The notes beneath the pieces were generated by a model, which saw nothing but the letters and a program-made list of their open reading frames with translations, did no database searches and had not been told where the DNA came from. Of a stretch of DNA of 64,000 bases, positions 38,001 through 50,600 are shown piece after piece. Position 1 is the stretch's first letter. Each line of letters starts with the position of its first letter. The translations under genes and the position numbers were made by a program. Origin of the DNA: Magnolia sinica (taxonomy: Eukaryota > Streptophyta > Magnoliopsida > Magnoliales > Magnoliaceae); the NCBI RefSeq assembly GCF_029962835.1, contig NC_080582.1:78240177-78304176 (forward strand), read 5' to 3'.

Positions 38001-41000
38001 TTATTTTAGAATCATAAGCAATCCATGATGGTCCCTAACAAATAGATGTATCAGATTGTCAATTAAACCTATTTTGTGTAAATGATCTTGACCATCAATG
38101 CTAAAGTCCATTGATCAAACGGTTAATATTTCTCCAATCTGATTTCCATTTGTATGGTATCTCATGATATGTGCCTTGGGCCTAATGAACAGTCTGGATC
38201 GATGAATTGAAATGTCTTAAGTGCTCCAATGCAACTACCAGCACTTATATCTTATAGTGCTAAGCAATATCGGAGCAACTCATATCAACCTGTTGATTTA
38301 TTTTTTTTGGTTTTTCATGTTGTCTATGATGTGGCTCACCTGATAGTTGGATCGACTTAATTTTTGAATATTCCATTACCGTGGAAGTATTAACTTCCTA
38401 GGGACCAAATAAATTTTGTGGGCCCCATTTTCAGAATGTTATAATGCAAGCTATTGTTGCGGGCCCCACTGTGTTGTTTTAATAACTTCCACTCGGACCA
38501 TCTTGTGAACCATTTCTCGTTTGGTAGTGGGTCAAAAAATCAGGTCAGTTCATAACTCAGGTGGGCCACACCAGCAGGAAAAGTAGAGAGGAGACACTGA
38601 CCCTTGATTTTCGATAAGGTCCCACCGTCTTGAGATTTCACTGTTTTAATCTTTTCTTTTATCTTTGCAGACATCATCACAATGGAAGATGGGAAGCTCG
38701 AATTGGAAGAGTATTCGGCAACAAATACCTCTACCTTGGAACTTATGGTACACTATCTTTCCCTCTCTCTTATCATCATCGCATGTGACATTCACGTACG
38801 GCTATCTGGACCATCCTAACCCTCCAATTAGTGGCTCTATATAACATCATCTTCTAACCAGCCATTGGACGGTGATGGATGCGACGAAAACACTGGGCCA
38901 TAGCTCCAGCGCTCGCTTACCAAAATATGACTATCAACTACACAAATGAAAACTAAGTCATTTTAGTTGAGACGTACCGTGAAAGCCATTCAACTCGGAC
39001 GCATACTGACAGGTTCTGTGGGGCCCACCATGATGTATGTGTTGTGTCTACACCGTCCATTCATTTTTATAGAACATTTTAAGGCATGAGACAAAGAATA
39101 AGTTAGATCCAAATCTGGAGTGGACCCCACCACAGAAAACAGTGGGGAGAGGGACCTCCACCGTTGAAACCTTCCTAAGGTCCACTATGATGTTTATCTG
39201 AGACCCACCTGTTTATAAATTAAGACACAAATGAAAGAATGGAAAAAAAATAAATTTCAGCTTGATCTTTATCTGAGATCTAACCTATTTATAAGTTAAG
39301 ACACATGAAAGAAAGGAGAAAAACAAATTTCAGCTTGATCGAAAACTTTTGCGACCCTAGGAAATTATTAATGGTGGGCGTAACTCTCTCTATTGTTTTC
39401 TGTGGTGAGGTTCCCTCGAGCTTTGTATTTGACTCATACTTTGTATCATTCACTAAAATGATATCTGATAAGTTCAAAAACTTGGTGACGTCACTTCAAT
39501 AGCCAGTCTGGCTGCTCAACCTGTCGCTATCTAATCCGCGTCCATTCAACTCATTTCACCCGAACCGATTTTCTAAGCTATTCACAGTGTGACACGTGTC
39601 AGAATATCACAGTGCCGGTGCCAACCAGTTTGGCTAGTGGTTGGTGCAACGAGGACCCGGCCATGATGTATGTGTTTTATCTACGCCGTCCATCCATTTT
39701 AAAAGATAATTTTAGGGCTTTATCCGAAAAATGAGGTATGTCTAAATATCAGGTGGACCACACCATAGGAAAACAGTTTTGATTGAACCTCCACCGTTAA
39801 AAACCTCCTGGGCCCACTGTAATGGTTATTTGACAACTACTAATCTTTTGATTAGGTCATACAGACTTGGATGAAGGGAAAAAATATATATCAGCTTGAT
39901 TCAAAAATATTATGGCCCCCCAAGAAGTTTTTAATGGTGAGCGTTCAATCAACACTGTGCGGTCCACTTGAGATTTCAATCAACCTCATTTTTGGGATCG
40001 TACCATAAAATGATCTGGAAGAATGTGTGGACGGCAGGGATGAAACACTTACATCCTGGTGGGGCCCACAGAGAACCGACCAATAGCCATTGGCTAGTGG
40101 CAGGGTGCGTAGCCGATCCGTTTCCAGATGACTGACCACTTCGTGATGACAGTTTTATGCTGAAATAAATTAGCAAGTAACAAGTAGTGGACAACCTAAC
40201 TCTTACCTACATTAGATGCGCATGACCATTAAGTCCAATCAATGGTCACGTCTTGTGGGGCCCACAGCCCTAAAATTGCACCGATCATCTGTTTCTGACC
40301 GTCCAATCAATTGCCCAAATGGTTTCACAAAGTGGGTCACGGGGCCCACCAAACGCCCACGGATCCAACGGTTTATATCATGCAGTCCACGTGATCATCA
40401 CAATGGTGGGGCCCACCTTATGAAACACTTAGATGTCCCACACACTTTCCAGGAGGTGCATGTCGGAGCATTGACATTTCAGTCAATCGCGACAAAAAAC
40501 AAAGGGAATCCATCAATTCAGTAGTTGGGGGGAGTACCAAACTCAACGGTTTTTTAAAATCTACAATAATATTTCCAACCCTCCACCGAATTTCTCACCC
40601 CATTCAATTGACTTCCGAACTCTACGGTCGCGATCAGCGTGGGAGCCTTTTCCATTTCGTCGAGTATGGACAACATAATCCATCTGCCCCTGTCAGAAAC
40701 AAAGTACCATACGAGCAGTGTGGGCCCCACCTATGATGTCTATTTAATATCCACTTTAGCTCAGTGGGGTCCACCTAGTGACTGGGTGGATGGCATATAT
40801 ACAACACGGTGGACCCCACATTCCCTCCAGTGTGGCCACCTGAGTTATGGACCAAGTTGGATTTGAAATCTTCCCCTAACATGTGGGGTTTAGGGGTGTA
40901 CGACAGAGCTCGACTCTGCTCGGCTTGGCTTGGCTACTAGTTGACCCTAAGTTGAACTTGGATCGGCTCAATTCAGTTCAGTTAGCAGCTGGGGCTAGTT

Positions 41001-42927
41001 CGAACTGAATTAGCTTGTGCAGCATTTTCATAAACACATGAATTACACCTTTAAAATTTCATTATATGTAAACAACAATAGTGATTTTACAAATATGTTG
41101 TCAAAGACTTTCTAAGCAGCATAAAAATTAAGAAAAAAATAGCATTTGTTTCGTATACATACCTTTCCTGCCACCTGCCACACTTGGTTGAGTAATTTCA
41201 TCAAATATTTAGTGAGTAACATCAATATCAAAGTAACCGTGTCATTGAACTGGTTTGATCCGAGTCGAGTCTAGCTGGGGTGCTCAAATTTATTTTTGAG
41301 CTCAAAAAATCAGCTTGACTCGACTCGAACTCAGCTTCAAACCAAGTTGAGCAAGCTAACCGAGCTAACTCTGTTCATGTATACCCCTAACGAGGGTGCA
41401 TAAATGGTTGGATGCCATGCAAATGTTATAGTGAGCCCCACATATCTCCGATGTAGTCATTTCATTAATGGGCAATTTAGATTATTGATTTCAATAATAA
41501 TATAAAGGAAAAGTGTAATATTTAATATTTTATTATTATCTAATAATATTTTAAATTTAAATTTAAATAATAATGTGTATGAATATAATGATCTAACACT
41601 TATGATTGACAAACCAAACCTAAATATTTACTGTTACAGCTGACTTTATAATAATTGCACTTTTATTATGCATACACCAGGCCCATCTATGTGTTTTATA
41701 GGAATGCACATGTAAATTAACCCTGACGCATGCATGGAACCCAATCAAACTGTCTGGATAGTGGGCCCCACTTTAGATGGGCCATTAATGGACAATCGCA
41801 ATGATCTGCGGTTCTAGCCGGAATGTTAGTGAAAGTCTAATGTGGGATGTGAAAATTAGCCAACGGTCACAATTCAACGAACAAGTGTCCATGACTTGGA
41901 GGTTAGAATCTGATTGTCCACTGATTAAATGGTCAGGATTGTCCAATCACTTTCCGTTTTCAGGACATGCCCCTGTACACAATGGGCCACTAGATGGACG
42001 GTCTTGATTACATGCAAGGGAAAATGCTAAACACACAGACAGGAGCATGCGCATTGTTGTATATATGATACTCGGGCGGTGAATGGTGCTTATATGCAGG
42101 CACTCGGAGATGGTACACGTGGCATACATAAACTCAAATCATTCGTTGCATGTTGTTGAAATAAGACCAACGGATGATTTTCATCTTTCACGGTCCAATA
42201 AATGTCTACCAATCCGTTAGTCAGATAATCAAATAAGCTCCATTTTTTGTTCACGATACATCTATATTGGGTACCGTAATTTGGACGGTTTGATTTGATT
42301 ATTTGTAAGCAATTTATTAGTACTTTCTAAGTGCCTGCGTATCATCCATCACAGTCTGCCAGAGTATCAAAGTTTCTCTTTAAATTTACGAAAATAACCT
42401 CAACGTTTGGTTTTATTTCCACAGCCACCCAGGAAGAAGCAGCTACCGCGTACGACATGGCCGCGATCGAGTACCGTGGACTTAACGCCGTTACGAACTT
42501 CGATCTCAGCCGTTACATCAAATGGCTACGTCCCAACCCCCAAAACCCTAACCCTAACGCTAGCTCCGACCCCGCAAACCCTAACCCTAGCCCCAGCGCC
42601 GACCTAGGTCTGGGGTTCCTCCGCCAACGCCAAGCCGGCGCCGCCGACGCGGCGCCCCCGCCACGCCCGGCCGGTGGCGCTGCGGCTTCATCGGCGCTGG
42701 GGCTCCTGCTGCAGTCATCCAAGTTCAAGGAGATGCTGGAGATGACGTCGGCCGCAGACTGCCCGTCGACACCGCCGGAATCTGACAACCCGCGGCGCTG
42801 CAGCTTCCCGGAAGACATACAGACCTACTTCGAGTGCCAGTACAACGGGGAAGGGGATGACGTCATCTTCGGCGATCTGAACTCCTTCGCACCGCCGATG
42901 TTCGAGTGCGAGCTGGAGGTGGAGTGA
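35006..42927 (+). CDS. ADAP: Double-AP2 transcription factor, ADAP/WRINKLED3-like
   Basis: Eight exons join in frame: 35006-35184, 35553-35635, 35768-35776, 36030-36118, 36615-36688, 37681-37731, 38671-38747 and 42425-42927 (1,065 nt, 354 residues). Residues 5-34 are Gln/Asn/Thr-rich, followed by a basic [11 protein letters not shown] stretch that may act in nuclear import. AP2 domain 1 spans about 54-120 ([39 protein letters not shown]). A conserved linker ([18 protein letters not shown]) leads to AP2 domain 2 at about 156-214 ([34 protein letters not shown]). The C-terminus keeps the subfamily motifs [15 protein letters not shown] and [11 protein letters not shown]. Known for the family: DNA-binding regulators; ADAP (At1g16060) is linked to ABA responses, and WRI3/WRI4 to fatty-acid genes for cutin. 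Intron 7 (3.7 kb) is swollen by transposons. Exon 8 is GC-rich. Confidence 0.95.
35768..35776 (+). CDS. ADAP: 9-nt micro-exon (exon 3) of the AP2 gene
   Basis: TCTATTTAG is bounded by AG (35766-35767) and GT (35777-35778). With a G from exon 2 and GT from exon 4 it encodes V-Y-L-G, giving the GRQVYLGAY run expected inside AP2 domain 1. A 9-nt VYL exon is known in WRI1-type genes, so this is a conserved trait. Confidence 0.92.
   Translation, partial: SI
38997..39543. mobile_element. Mutator-like foldback MITE with perfect 9-bp target duplication
   Basis: Starts GGACGCATACTGACAGG and ends with the inverted form CCTGTCGCTATCTAATCCGCG followed by TCC. ATTCAACTC occurs immediately left (38988-38996) and right (39544-39552). 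The two halves are inverted copies of each other (GGGCCCACCATGATGTATG and ACCGTCCATTCATTTT on the left). An internal duplication of about 75 bp lies at 39,195-39,340. It is in AP2 intron 7 and encodes no protein. Confidence 0.85.
39634..40125. mobile_element. Foldback element, subfamily with GGCTAGTGG ends
   Basis: Inverted halves carry CATGATGTATGTG...CCGTCCATCC on the left and GTGTGGACGGCAGGGATG...GTGGGGCCCACAG on the right. Ends contain GGCTAGTGGTTGG and CCATTGGCTAGTGGCAGG. A similar right end occurs at 20,360-20,405. Exact boundaries and target duplication are not clear. Confidence 0.6.
40889..41400. mobile_element. MITE-like element with TTAGGGGTGTAC ends
   Basis: The left end TTAGGGGTGTAC and the right end GTATACCCCTAA are inverted. 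The interior near both ends is rich in GAGCTCGACTC/GAGTCGAG words, a common type of plant repeat. It lies in AP2 intron 7. Confidence 0.6.
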
Positions 42928-45900
42928 AAAAGATCGGCGATTATTTGAGCGGTGTGAATACGAGGGAAGCGACGAGAAGGGGAGATTCTTTTTGGACGGT
43001 TGTGATCGGTCTGATGTAGATAGACTATAAAGATTCATCATTATTCTAATTTATTTTCAAATAACGGACACGTGGCGGTTTAAGGGTTTAAGATGGTGGG
43101 TTTTTTTTTTTTTTTTTTTTTTTAAAAATTATTGGAATTTTCATAATAGAAGAAATATCGCAATCGTTATTTTTATTTTTATTCTTTTTTCATAATGTGG
43201 TATGGACAGGGATGTGATTATAGTGGATGTTACCGTACACTCAGTAAATCTGGACCATTCAAATGGTGGGTCCCACAGCGAATTGCCTCTGGTGAAAAAA
43301 TGGAAATCAGATTGAATAAACTCTATGGTTTTTCTTGCGTGGTCCCCCAGACACTGCAAGGTTCGCCAGATGGACGTTCTGGATTTACTAAAGAAAATGG
43401 CATCCAAGCAGCATTTGAAGATAAATGAGTTTTTGTTTTAACTGATTTCAGGATTTCTGTTTTACCTGTTTGTACTGAAGAAATGATTTTTGGACCATCT
43501 TGAAAGTAACTTAACAGCGACCCAAACCTTCAGCATCAACGCTTATGCGGATTAGATACTGACAGGTTGAGTAGCGAGACCTGCTACTGAAGTGACGTCA
43601 CCAAGTTATGTGGGCCCCACTATGATGTATTTGTTATATCCAAACCGTCCATCCATTTAAAGAGATCATTTTAGGGCATGAGACAAAGAATGAGGCAGAT
43701 CAAAAGCTTGAGTAGACCCTCCACAGAAAAGAGTGAGTAGAGTGATGCCTACCGTTGAAACCTTCCTAAGGCCTGCCATGATGTTTATTTGAGATTCAAC
43801 CTGTTAATAAGTTAACATAGACATGAAAGATGGGAAAACACAAATATCAACTTGATTTAAAACTTTTGTAGCCATTAGAAGTCTTTAACAGTGGTTGTTG
43901 CTCTCCCCACTGTTTTCTATGGTGGTGTCCACTCCAGCTTTGGATCGGACTCATTCTTTGGCTCATATCCTAAAATGATCTCTGCAAATGGATGGACGGT
44001 GTGGATACAAAACATACATAATGGTGGGGCTTCTAAAACTTGGTGATGTAACTTCACCAGGGAGTCTGAATACTCAACCTATCAGTAGCTAATCGACCTC
44101 AAAAAAAATATCGTTTTCATCCAAACATAGGCTTACACATGGTTTGGAAACAGTGTCTCATCTGTAAAAGCATGTTTGGATCAAATGTAAATTAAAAACA
44201 TGCAAGGGAAAGCAAAAACAGCAGGATGGGTAAACTGACATTAATGCTAGGTGAAGCAGGATATAGATTGGGTATACTTGGCAGATTTCACTGGCTCTAA
44301 TAGGTCTTTATTAGAGATGGACCTACGCAAAGTATATTACAAAAATATTTGGAAACAACCCATCTCTATCAAAGTACTCCGCTTGTCTCCATCTTTGACA
44401 TAAGCCTGCGAGACCACCAAATCCCAAGCCGATTGGGTACTACCCCACCGTGACCTAGCTAGAGATGAATGATATGTCGGGAGCTTTTAAGGGCTCACTG
44501 TAATGCATGCATTTTATCCAATCTATCCGTTTGTTTTCACAGCTAGTTTTTGGGCATGATCCCAAAAAGGAGGTGAATTGAAGGCCCAAGTCTAAACTTT
44601 TCTAGGCCTCGCAATCATGTTTATTTGCCATCCAACCTGCTCCTACGCCCACATAGACTTGGATGAAAGGAAAACACAAATAGCAGCTTGATCCAAAACT
44701 TTTACGGCTCCACTGTTTCTTATGGTGTGGTCCAGTTGAGCTTTCAATCAGCCTTTTTCTTGGGCTCATGACATAGAATGAGCTTTCAAAATGGATGGAC
44801 AACTTAGATAAAATAATTGCATCACAATAGGCCTCACAAAACGCTTAAAAGGACCATCCATCTCTAGCTAGTTATTGGTGGGGGTAGTACTTAATTTATC
44901 ATAAGAGAAACAAATTCTTGGCATTTATTTGTTTTGATGAGGAAATTTTTTTTAAATTTTTTTAAATTATTATTTTGCATTTGCAATTGTTTAGATTCAA
45001 ATCCTACAATAGGATTTTTTTAAAAAATATTAAAAATTAAAAAAACTTTTTAAAGTCTTTTTATTTAAAACGACACATCAATGGTAACTTCTTTTTCCCA
45101 ATTTGGTTTTTTGAAGCAAAAAATAAGTTACAGTCTTGTTGGGTAGGACAAAGTAAATACAAATACTTCATTATAATATTTAGTGTTTTTTAAACAATAC
45201 TAATTTGTTATCGACGCATCACATTTCTCAATCTGCAACCCGTCCAAACAAATCATAGCATTATCGCCCACTCAAGTGTCCAATGGACTAAATTTTATTT
45301 GAAATAGGTTTTTGCGGGGCCAAGTTTAACAAACGGTTTGGATGTTACAACACTTGTTCAAAATTCAGGGCACATCGACTTCTCTAGAATACAAACGTAC
45401 TCTCTTATGGGACATGAAGCATTTGCCAAACGGACCAAACGAAGGAAAATACAACTTGGTTATTTCCAAATCATTAAGAATATTGATTGCAATTAAATTT
45501 GATTGAGCATCCAAATGTAACCTTTTACAGGACACGAAGCATTTACCAAACAGACCAAACCGGTGCTCTTTCATACCTAGCTCTCAGTAAATCTCTCTGT
45601 TTGAGATGGCCCATCTGAAAGGCCGAGCTCATAGAGCTTCCATGGTATTTTAAATAATCAATCCACCGCAGACAGAATATTGTGATCACTTGTCGTCATC
45701 GAGCGGGCCATCGAGATATGAATAGCATATTGACCTTGTATGGTAGGGCTCTTCAGCAGGGTCTAGTTTCATGGCTTAGTGGTAGATCGATTGCGTTTTA
45801 ATATCGAGGTCTTGGGTTACATGACCATACAAATGGCTCAGGTCAGCTTGGCCACTTTCACAATATCACTACTACACATGCTTACCACAGAAAGATAAAC

Positions 45901-47687
45901 CACCATTGAATCAAAGTCGGCCAATGCCACCGATTTAAACCGGAAACAAGGACTAGAGCCACTTGACCTTGAACTTCATAATAGTGATTTTCACAGGTAT
46001 GTAGCAATTTCAATTGCATTTTCTTATGCATTTTGATTTGAAAACAAACCACATTTTAGAGATCCAAAATGCTAACTGTTGGATCATTAATCCAACAGTT
46101 TTTGTCCAAGGGATCAATGTGCCCTTTCAGTAAAGTTGGTGATGCCCAATCCCATATCACCATCTGTCCAAGATGGGGTCTCAACGGTCCAAAACACCCC
46201 ATCTTATTAAAGAAGGGTTAAAATGGTTTTGTGCAGCCATTAATCCCAACATACCATCTGAAGGCAGTGCAATGAACATGTGTCATATAACATTATAAAA
46301 TTATTTAAATTTGCATTGTAAGATTGATATTTGATCCCTACATTAACAAAAAATACAAAGAAGAAAAGCCCAAAATTTAAAAAAAAAAACAAAAAAAAAA
46401 CAGAAGGTGATTTTTAAGAAATTACAAAGACGTGATAGTCTAAGGAAACAAAACGAGTAGAGCTATGGAACACACATGGTGGACCCCATCCTGATAATTA
46501 CCCTTGCGAGTAGCCGTTGCAAGTATAACATGTGGATGAGGTTTGGTAGACTGGACCATGGCTGGGACTAAACCTTTGGATCTTATCATTCAATGATCCA
46601 AGCCCTTTATACAATCGGACGGATTGGATGTTTGGATATTCTGTCACTTTTCCATTGAATATGGGACGGTCTTCGTAAATTTTGAATAATTGAAGAGTTT
46701 AAATATTTCAATATGGAAGTGTTTTTGGGTATCCTCATCCATCGTAAGGCCCACCATATGAACGGTTTGGATCATTAAAAAGGACCCCATCAAACCGCTA
46801 GTCTGAATGTAAACTATTGCAATAGATCAGGTGCATTCTAGCAAAACTTCCAACAGGTAGATGATCTATACACCCAATGCCTGTGATCAATACACTTTTT
46901 TAAATTGCTAACACCAAAAAAAGAAAAAATAAAATAAAAAATGGTGTATTTATCAAAGGATAGGGTCCACAGATCACTTTCTCCAAAGTAATCTCTTCAG
47001 TAGAGAAGTATACACAGGATCATCCCACATGGCAATCTAGATCTTTCATCTGGCTGCCCATCATGGATCGTTCATCAACCAATCCCATCAGACTGCTGGA
47101 TGGTTAAGATACAGGTATAGCAAATGGGCATAATACTGCCCAATGGTGGAATTTTTATTTTAGCATTATCCATCCAAGTGGGCCCCACCTGACAAACAGT
47201 TCTAATCTCTGAAAGGAGTCAACAAAGATGCCACATCCTGTCTTTCCTAATGCAAAGACAAAGGGTTGGATTGAACTGAAAATGGTGGGTCCTTAAGAGG
47301 CAACAGATGTTGTGGTACACTTCATAAGCTTCTAACATTGAATAAAAGTGCAATCTAATCTAACCTTTTGCATTCAGAGGCTGAACAACAAGGTGCTAAG
47401 TCCACACATGTGTGTAAGGCAGATCATGTACACACCACACATGTGCCAGCATGGCACATTAGTGCAAGATCCAATCCAATCATCAGAGGGATAAGACTAT
47501 GTTGACATTGTTACCCAAGAATCACGATGGCGGTGGGCCACTGTTCAAAAACCAAATGTACAGCTGAGAAAGACTTTGGCCCTTCGAACTATCTCCAACA
47601 TCATGGCCCACCTGCTGAATGGACAGCTTGGATATCGCACCTATGATGGTGTGTGCACAAATGCGAGCTTATCAAAGCTTGACAAGA
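42928..47687. other. Region between two convergent genes: 3' sequences and repeats
   Basis: The AP2 gene ends at 42,927 (+) and the Tubby-like gene at 47,688 (-). Two foldback-family copies lie at 43,544-44,102 and about 44,463-44,870. A direct pair GAAGCATTTRCCAAACRGACC (45,417 and 45,536) flanks a MITE fragment. A degenerate tRNA-like segment (TTAGTGGTAGATCGATTGCG) is at 45,777. No further gene is recognisable. Confidence 0.55.
43544..44102. mobile_element. Mutator-like foldback MITE, degenerate ends
   Basis: The left arm ATACTGACAGGTTGAGTAGC, followed by GAAGTGACGTCACCAAG, is mirrored at the right by CTTGGTGATGTAACTTCACC and CTCAACCTATCAGTAGCTAA. Same family as the copies at 38,997 and 61,920, but the outer GGACGC hexamers are mutated and no target duplication can be claimed. 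Confidence 0.7.
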
Positions 47688-50600
47688 TTACACTGAGCAA
47701 CAGAGCTTCGAATCAATTGATGCCAAACATATGCAGAAAGCTTGATATGCGGTCAGCGGAAATCTGCGCGCAAGCAAAGAAAGCAAATGTTTATAAATTT
47801 TCCTCTATTTAATTCAATATGAATCAAGAAGCTTGACAGTTAAAATTGTTTGTTGTTTTTTTTTTTTTCATAAGATTTACCTATAATCCATCACATACTT
47901 TGATTTCCCAATCCGTCCTAGTTGCAGAATTGATTGCTTTCCCTTCTCCTGTTTGAGGCATACAAGTTAGATAATGGAGGCGAATTCACAAACAGATGAA
48001 ATCCAATATTCACATTAGTTGTGTTTGGATTTATTATTATTATTTTTATTTTTTTTTACACACACCCACAACCCACACACTCACACCCATACCACATGGG
48101 CACTCGATCCCATGATCTCAACGTCGAAACAGAGTCTACTGTAGATGTCTTCCTACGTATTTCAAATTGGACAGTTTGGAACATTGGATTGCTGTACAAC
48201 TATGCCATGTGTACGGGTGAGACACCACCATTTTAAAATGGTGGTGAAGTGTCATGAGAGTTGCACAGTTTCCGTATCTGCTTTAAGAAGAGGTTTGCAA
48301 AGCACTTCAAGCTATTTGTTTAATTTGAATTAGTTGGTGCTAAAATGGGACATGGACAAAGGTAATGAGATATCAAAGAATGGATCAAGGACTTACATTT
48401 AAGATTTTCATTTTGTTGTAACACCAAATTTTAGATGTCAAGGCTTCCCAAGCCAACTTAATTTGCATGGTTATCGGCGGCGGCGCAGCATATAAATCGC
48501 AACCCACGTTTTGGTACTAGCGCAGCATGTTGGTCATAATCACCCAAAAGTGCTTTACGCTTTCTATCTAAAAAAGTCCATTGAGAGCTGGATTTGTTTG
48601 TCTTTTTTTGAATCTTTCTCACGGCTCGATAGATAATTTGATAAAGCCAATGACTGGGATTGTCTATAATGAAATTCTAAATAGAACCAGAGAATATAGT
48701 TCTACCTCCATAGTCAACTGGAAATTCTTTACTGATGTTCGAATTCTAAGCCCCGGTGCTCTTCCCCTCTCTCTGAAGTCCAACTCATATCGCTTAGACA
48801 CCTTAAGTAACATAAGAATATCACAACAAAGTAGCATTAGTTTAAATAGAAATCTTTACACAAGCTTGAAGCACATCATCTCAACATGAAATGCGAATAA
48901 GGCGGTATCAATATGCTCATCTATACAGGAAATGTTTGCATTTAGACTTACATTATTGTAATATGGGACCTTGGAAAAGAGCTGGTGGGTTTTGTTCGTC
49001 TTCTCCTCCCAATTCTTGGGTAGTCCATTGGCATGTTGAATCTAACAATATTGAGAATGTCAGCAAGAACTTACTGTTTTTAAATTTTACAAAATTACAA
49101 GGGGACCAAGTACCGTAAAACTCACCTGAGTGGCATTCTTTAACTGCATTGATTGGTGCTTGGGTATCCACGCCCTCATGCTTCTGAAACTTCCTGTCAA
49201 GGTGGTTATGGTAGGTGTGAATCTGTGAACCAAGAACGAAACCAGTGAGCAAAAATAAGGAAAGATTTTAAAGTTGTGAAAGGAGGCGGCAAAACCAGTG
49301 AGCAACATTAAGGAAAGATTAAAAGTTGTGAAAGAAGTTGGCAAAACAGAATCACATACGTTACAACAGCGAGAAGGAGCTTAGATTTTTTCTTTAGGGA
49401 GGAATCAAAAGGGTTCCCCTGCAATCAAAACCAGTAGTTTATTTAGGTCTATCAAAAAGATTAAAGGCCAAGAAAAATCTTTGCAAAATTTTTTGCAAGA
49501 ACACTTACACCTGTGTTTAGATGCTTAGTTGATTCAAAGTGCACTGCTTCAATTTGATAAAGCATACACAATCAAGTGGGGTGAAACCTACTTCATTTAT
49601 CATGAGATGCTACTGTACTAGCTCCCAAATTGCAGTATCTATTGTTTCAGGTCCAATTTGAACCGGATGGAATTGTGATTAGTGACCAGGGATTTGGTCA
49701 ACATTATGAGTAAAATGTCAGAGAGAAAAAGGTTTCCCTTTGTGGAATTGCAATCCAAACCGTAGCAAATGCAAAGAAAATGCATTTTCCAGGAATTCTC
49801 TTTAGCAAAACAAACAGGTGCAAAGGCTTTGCTTTCCCTAGTGTTGATGTCAGTTTACCTCCCACTTATGTCATGTTTTTTATTTACCTTACTTTCCCCA
49901 AGCAGCCCTTAATGAATTGAATGAATTGCAATTTTGTTCAACTTAGTTAAGTTCTGATGCTCAATTGAAATGAATCACAATAACTCATATCAGTAAAGGA
50001 GACCTAACAATATCGCATACACAATCAAACACTAGCCCACCACCACCATTGTGACCATTTCGAGCCCATCTTGAAATGCATAGAATTGAAATAGAAATAA
50101 AAACTTCAAACTAATTATAAAGAAGAGAATTCAACCTGGTCCCATATGCTGTATCTTGATCCCATGAGGTTAGCTGTTATAGTCCCCATGAAACTCTCAT
50201 CAGAACCACAGGATATCCCCTTTGCATTTTGAGCTATGATGAACTCAGAACGACCATTTCGACGTCTGTGTCGAGCAACGGCAAGTTTCCTGTCCTGCCG
50301 TCCTTGTCCCTCCTGTTCAAATGAGAAGGCAACACTAATATAGTACTTTTGAGATGCAATTATCACAATTTTTTTCTTAGTGACTGATTATTGCATTGCA
50401 ATATGTACCTCTTGCCTGCTCTACAACTAAGAAGAGGCATTGTTATTAATTTTTCAATGTGCTACAACTTTAATTTGAACCATTCACAGTGTTGTCAAAA
50501 TCCTACAATTTATGATTTGAGTCGAATCGTAAGCAAAACAATTTGAATCCCTTTTTATACAAATCCTACGATTTTATGATTTGAATCCTATGATTTACAA

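Noticed and set aside
42331-42424. Upstream in-frame extension of AP2 exon 8
   Set aside because: A TTTCCACAG acceptor precedes 42,425, and joining exon 7 there restores the uninterrupted AP2 domain. The extension has no family similarity.
48581-48889. Plus-strand open frame of 102 codons
   Set aside because: It is the antisense shadow of TLP8 exon 7 and its flanking intron.
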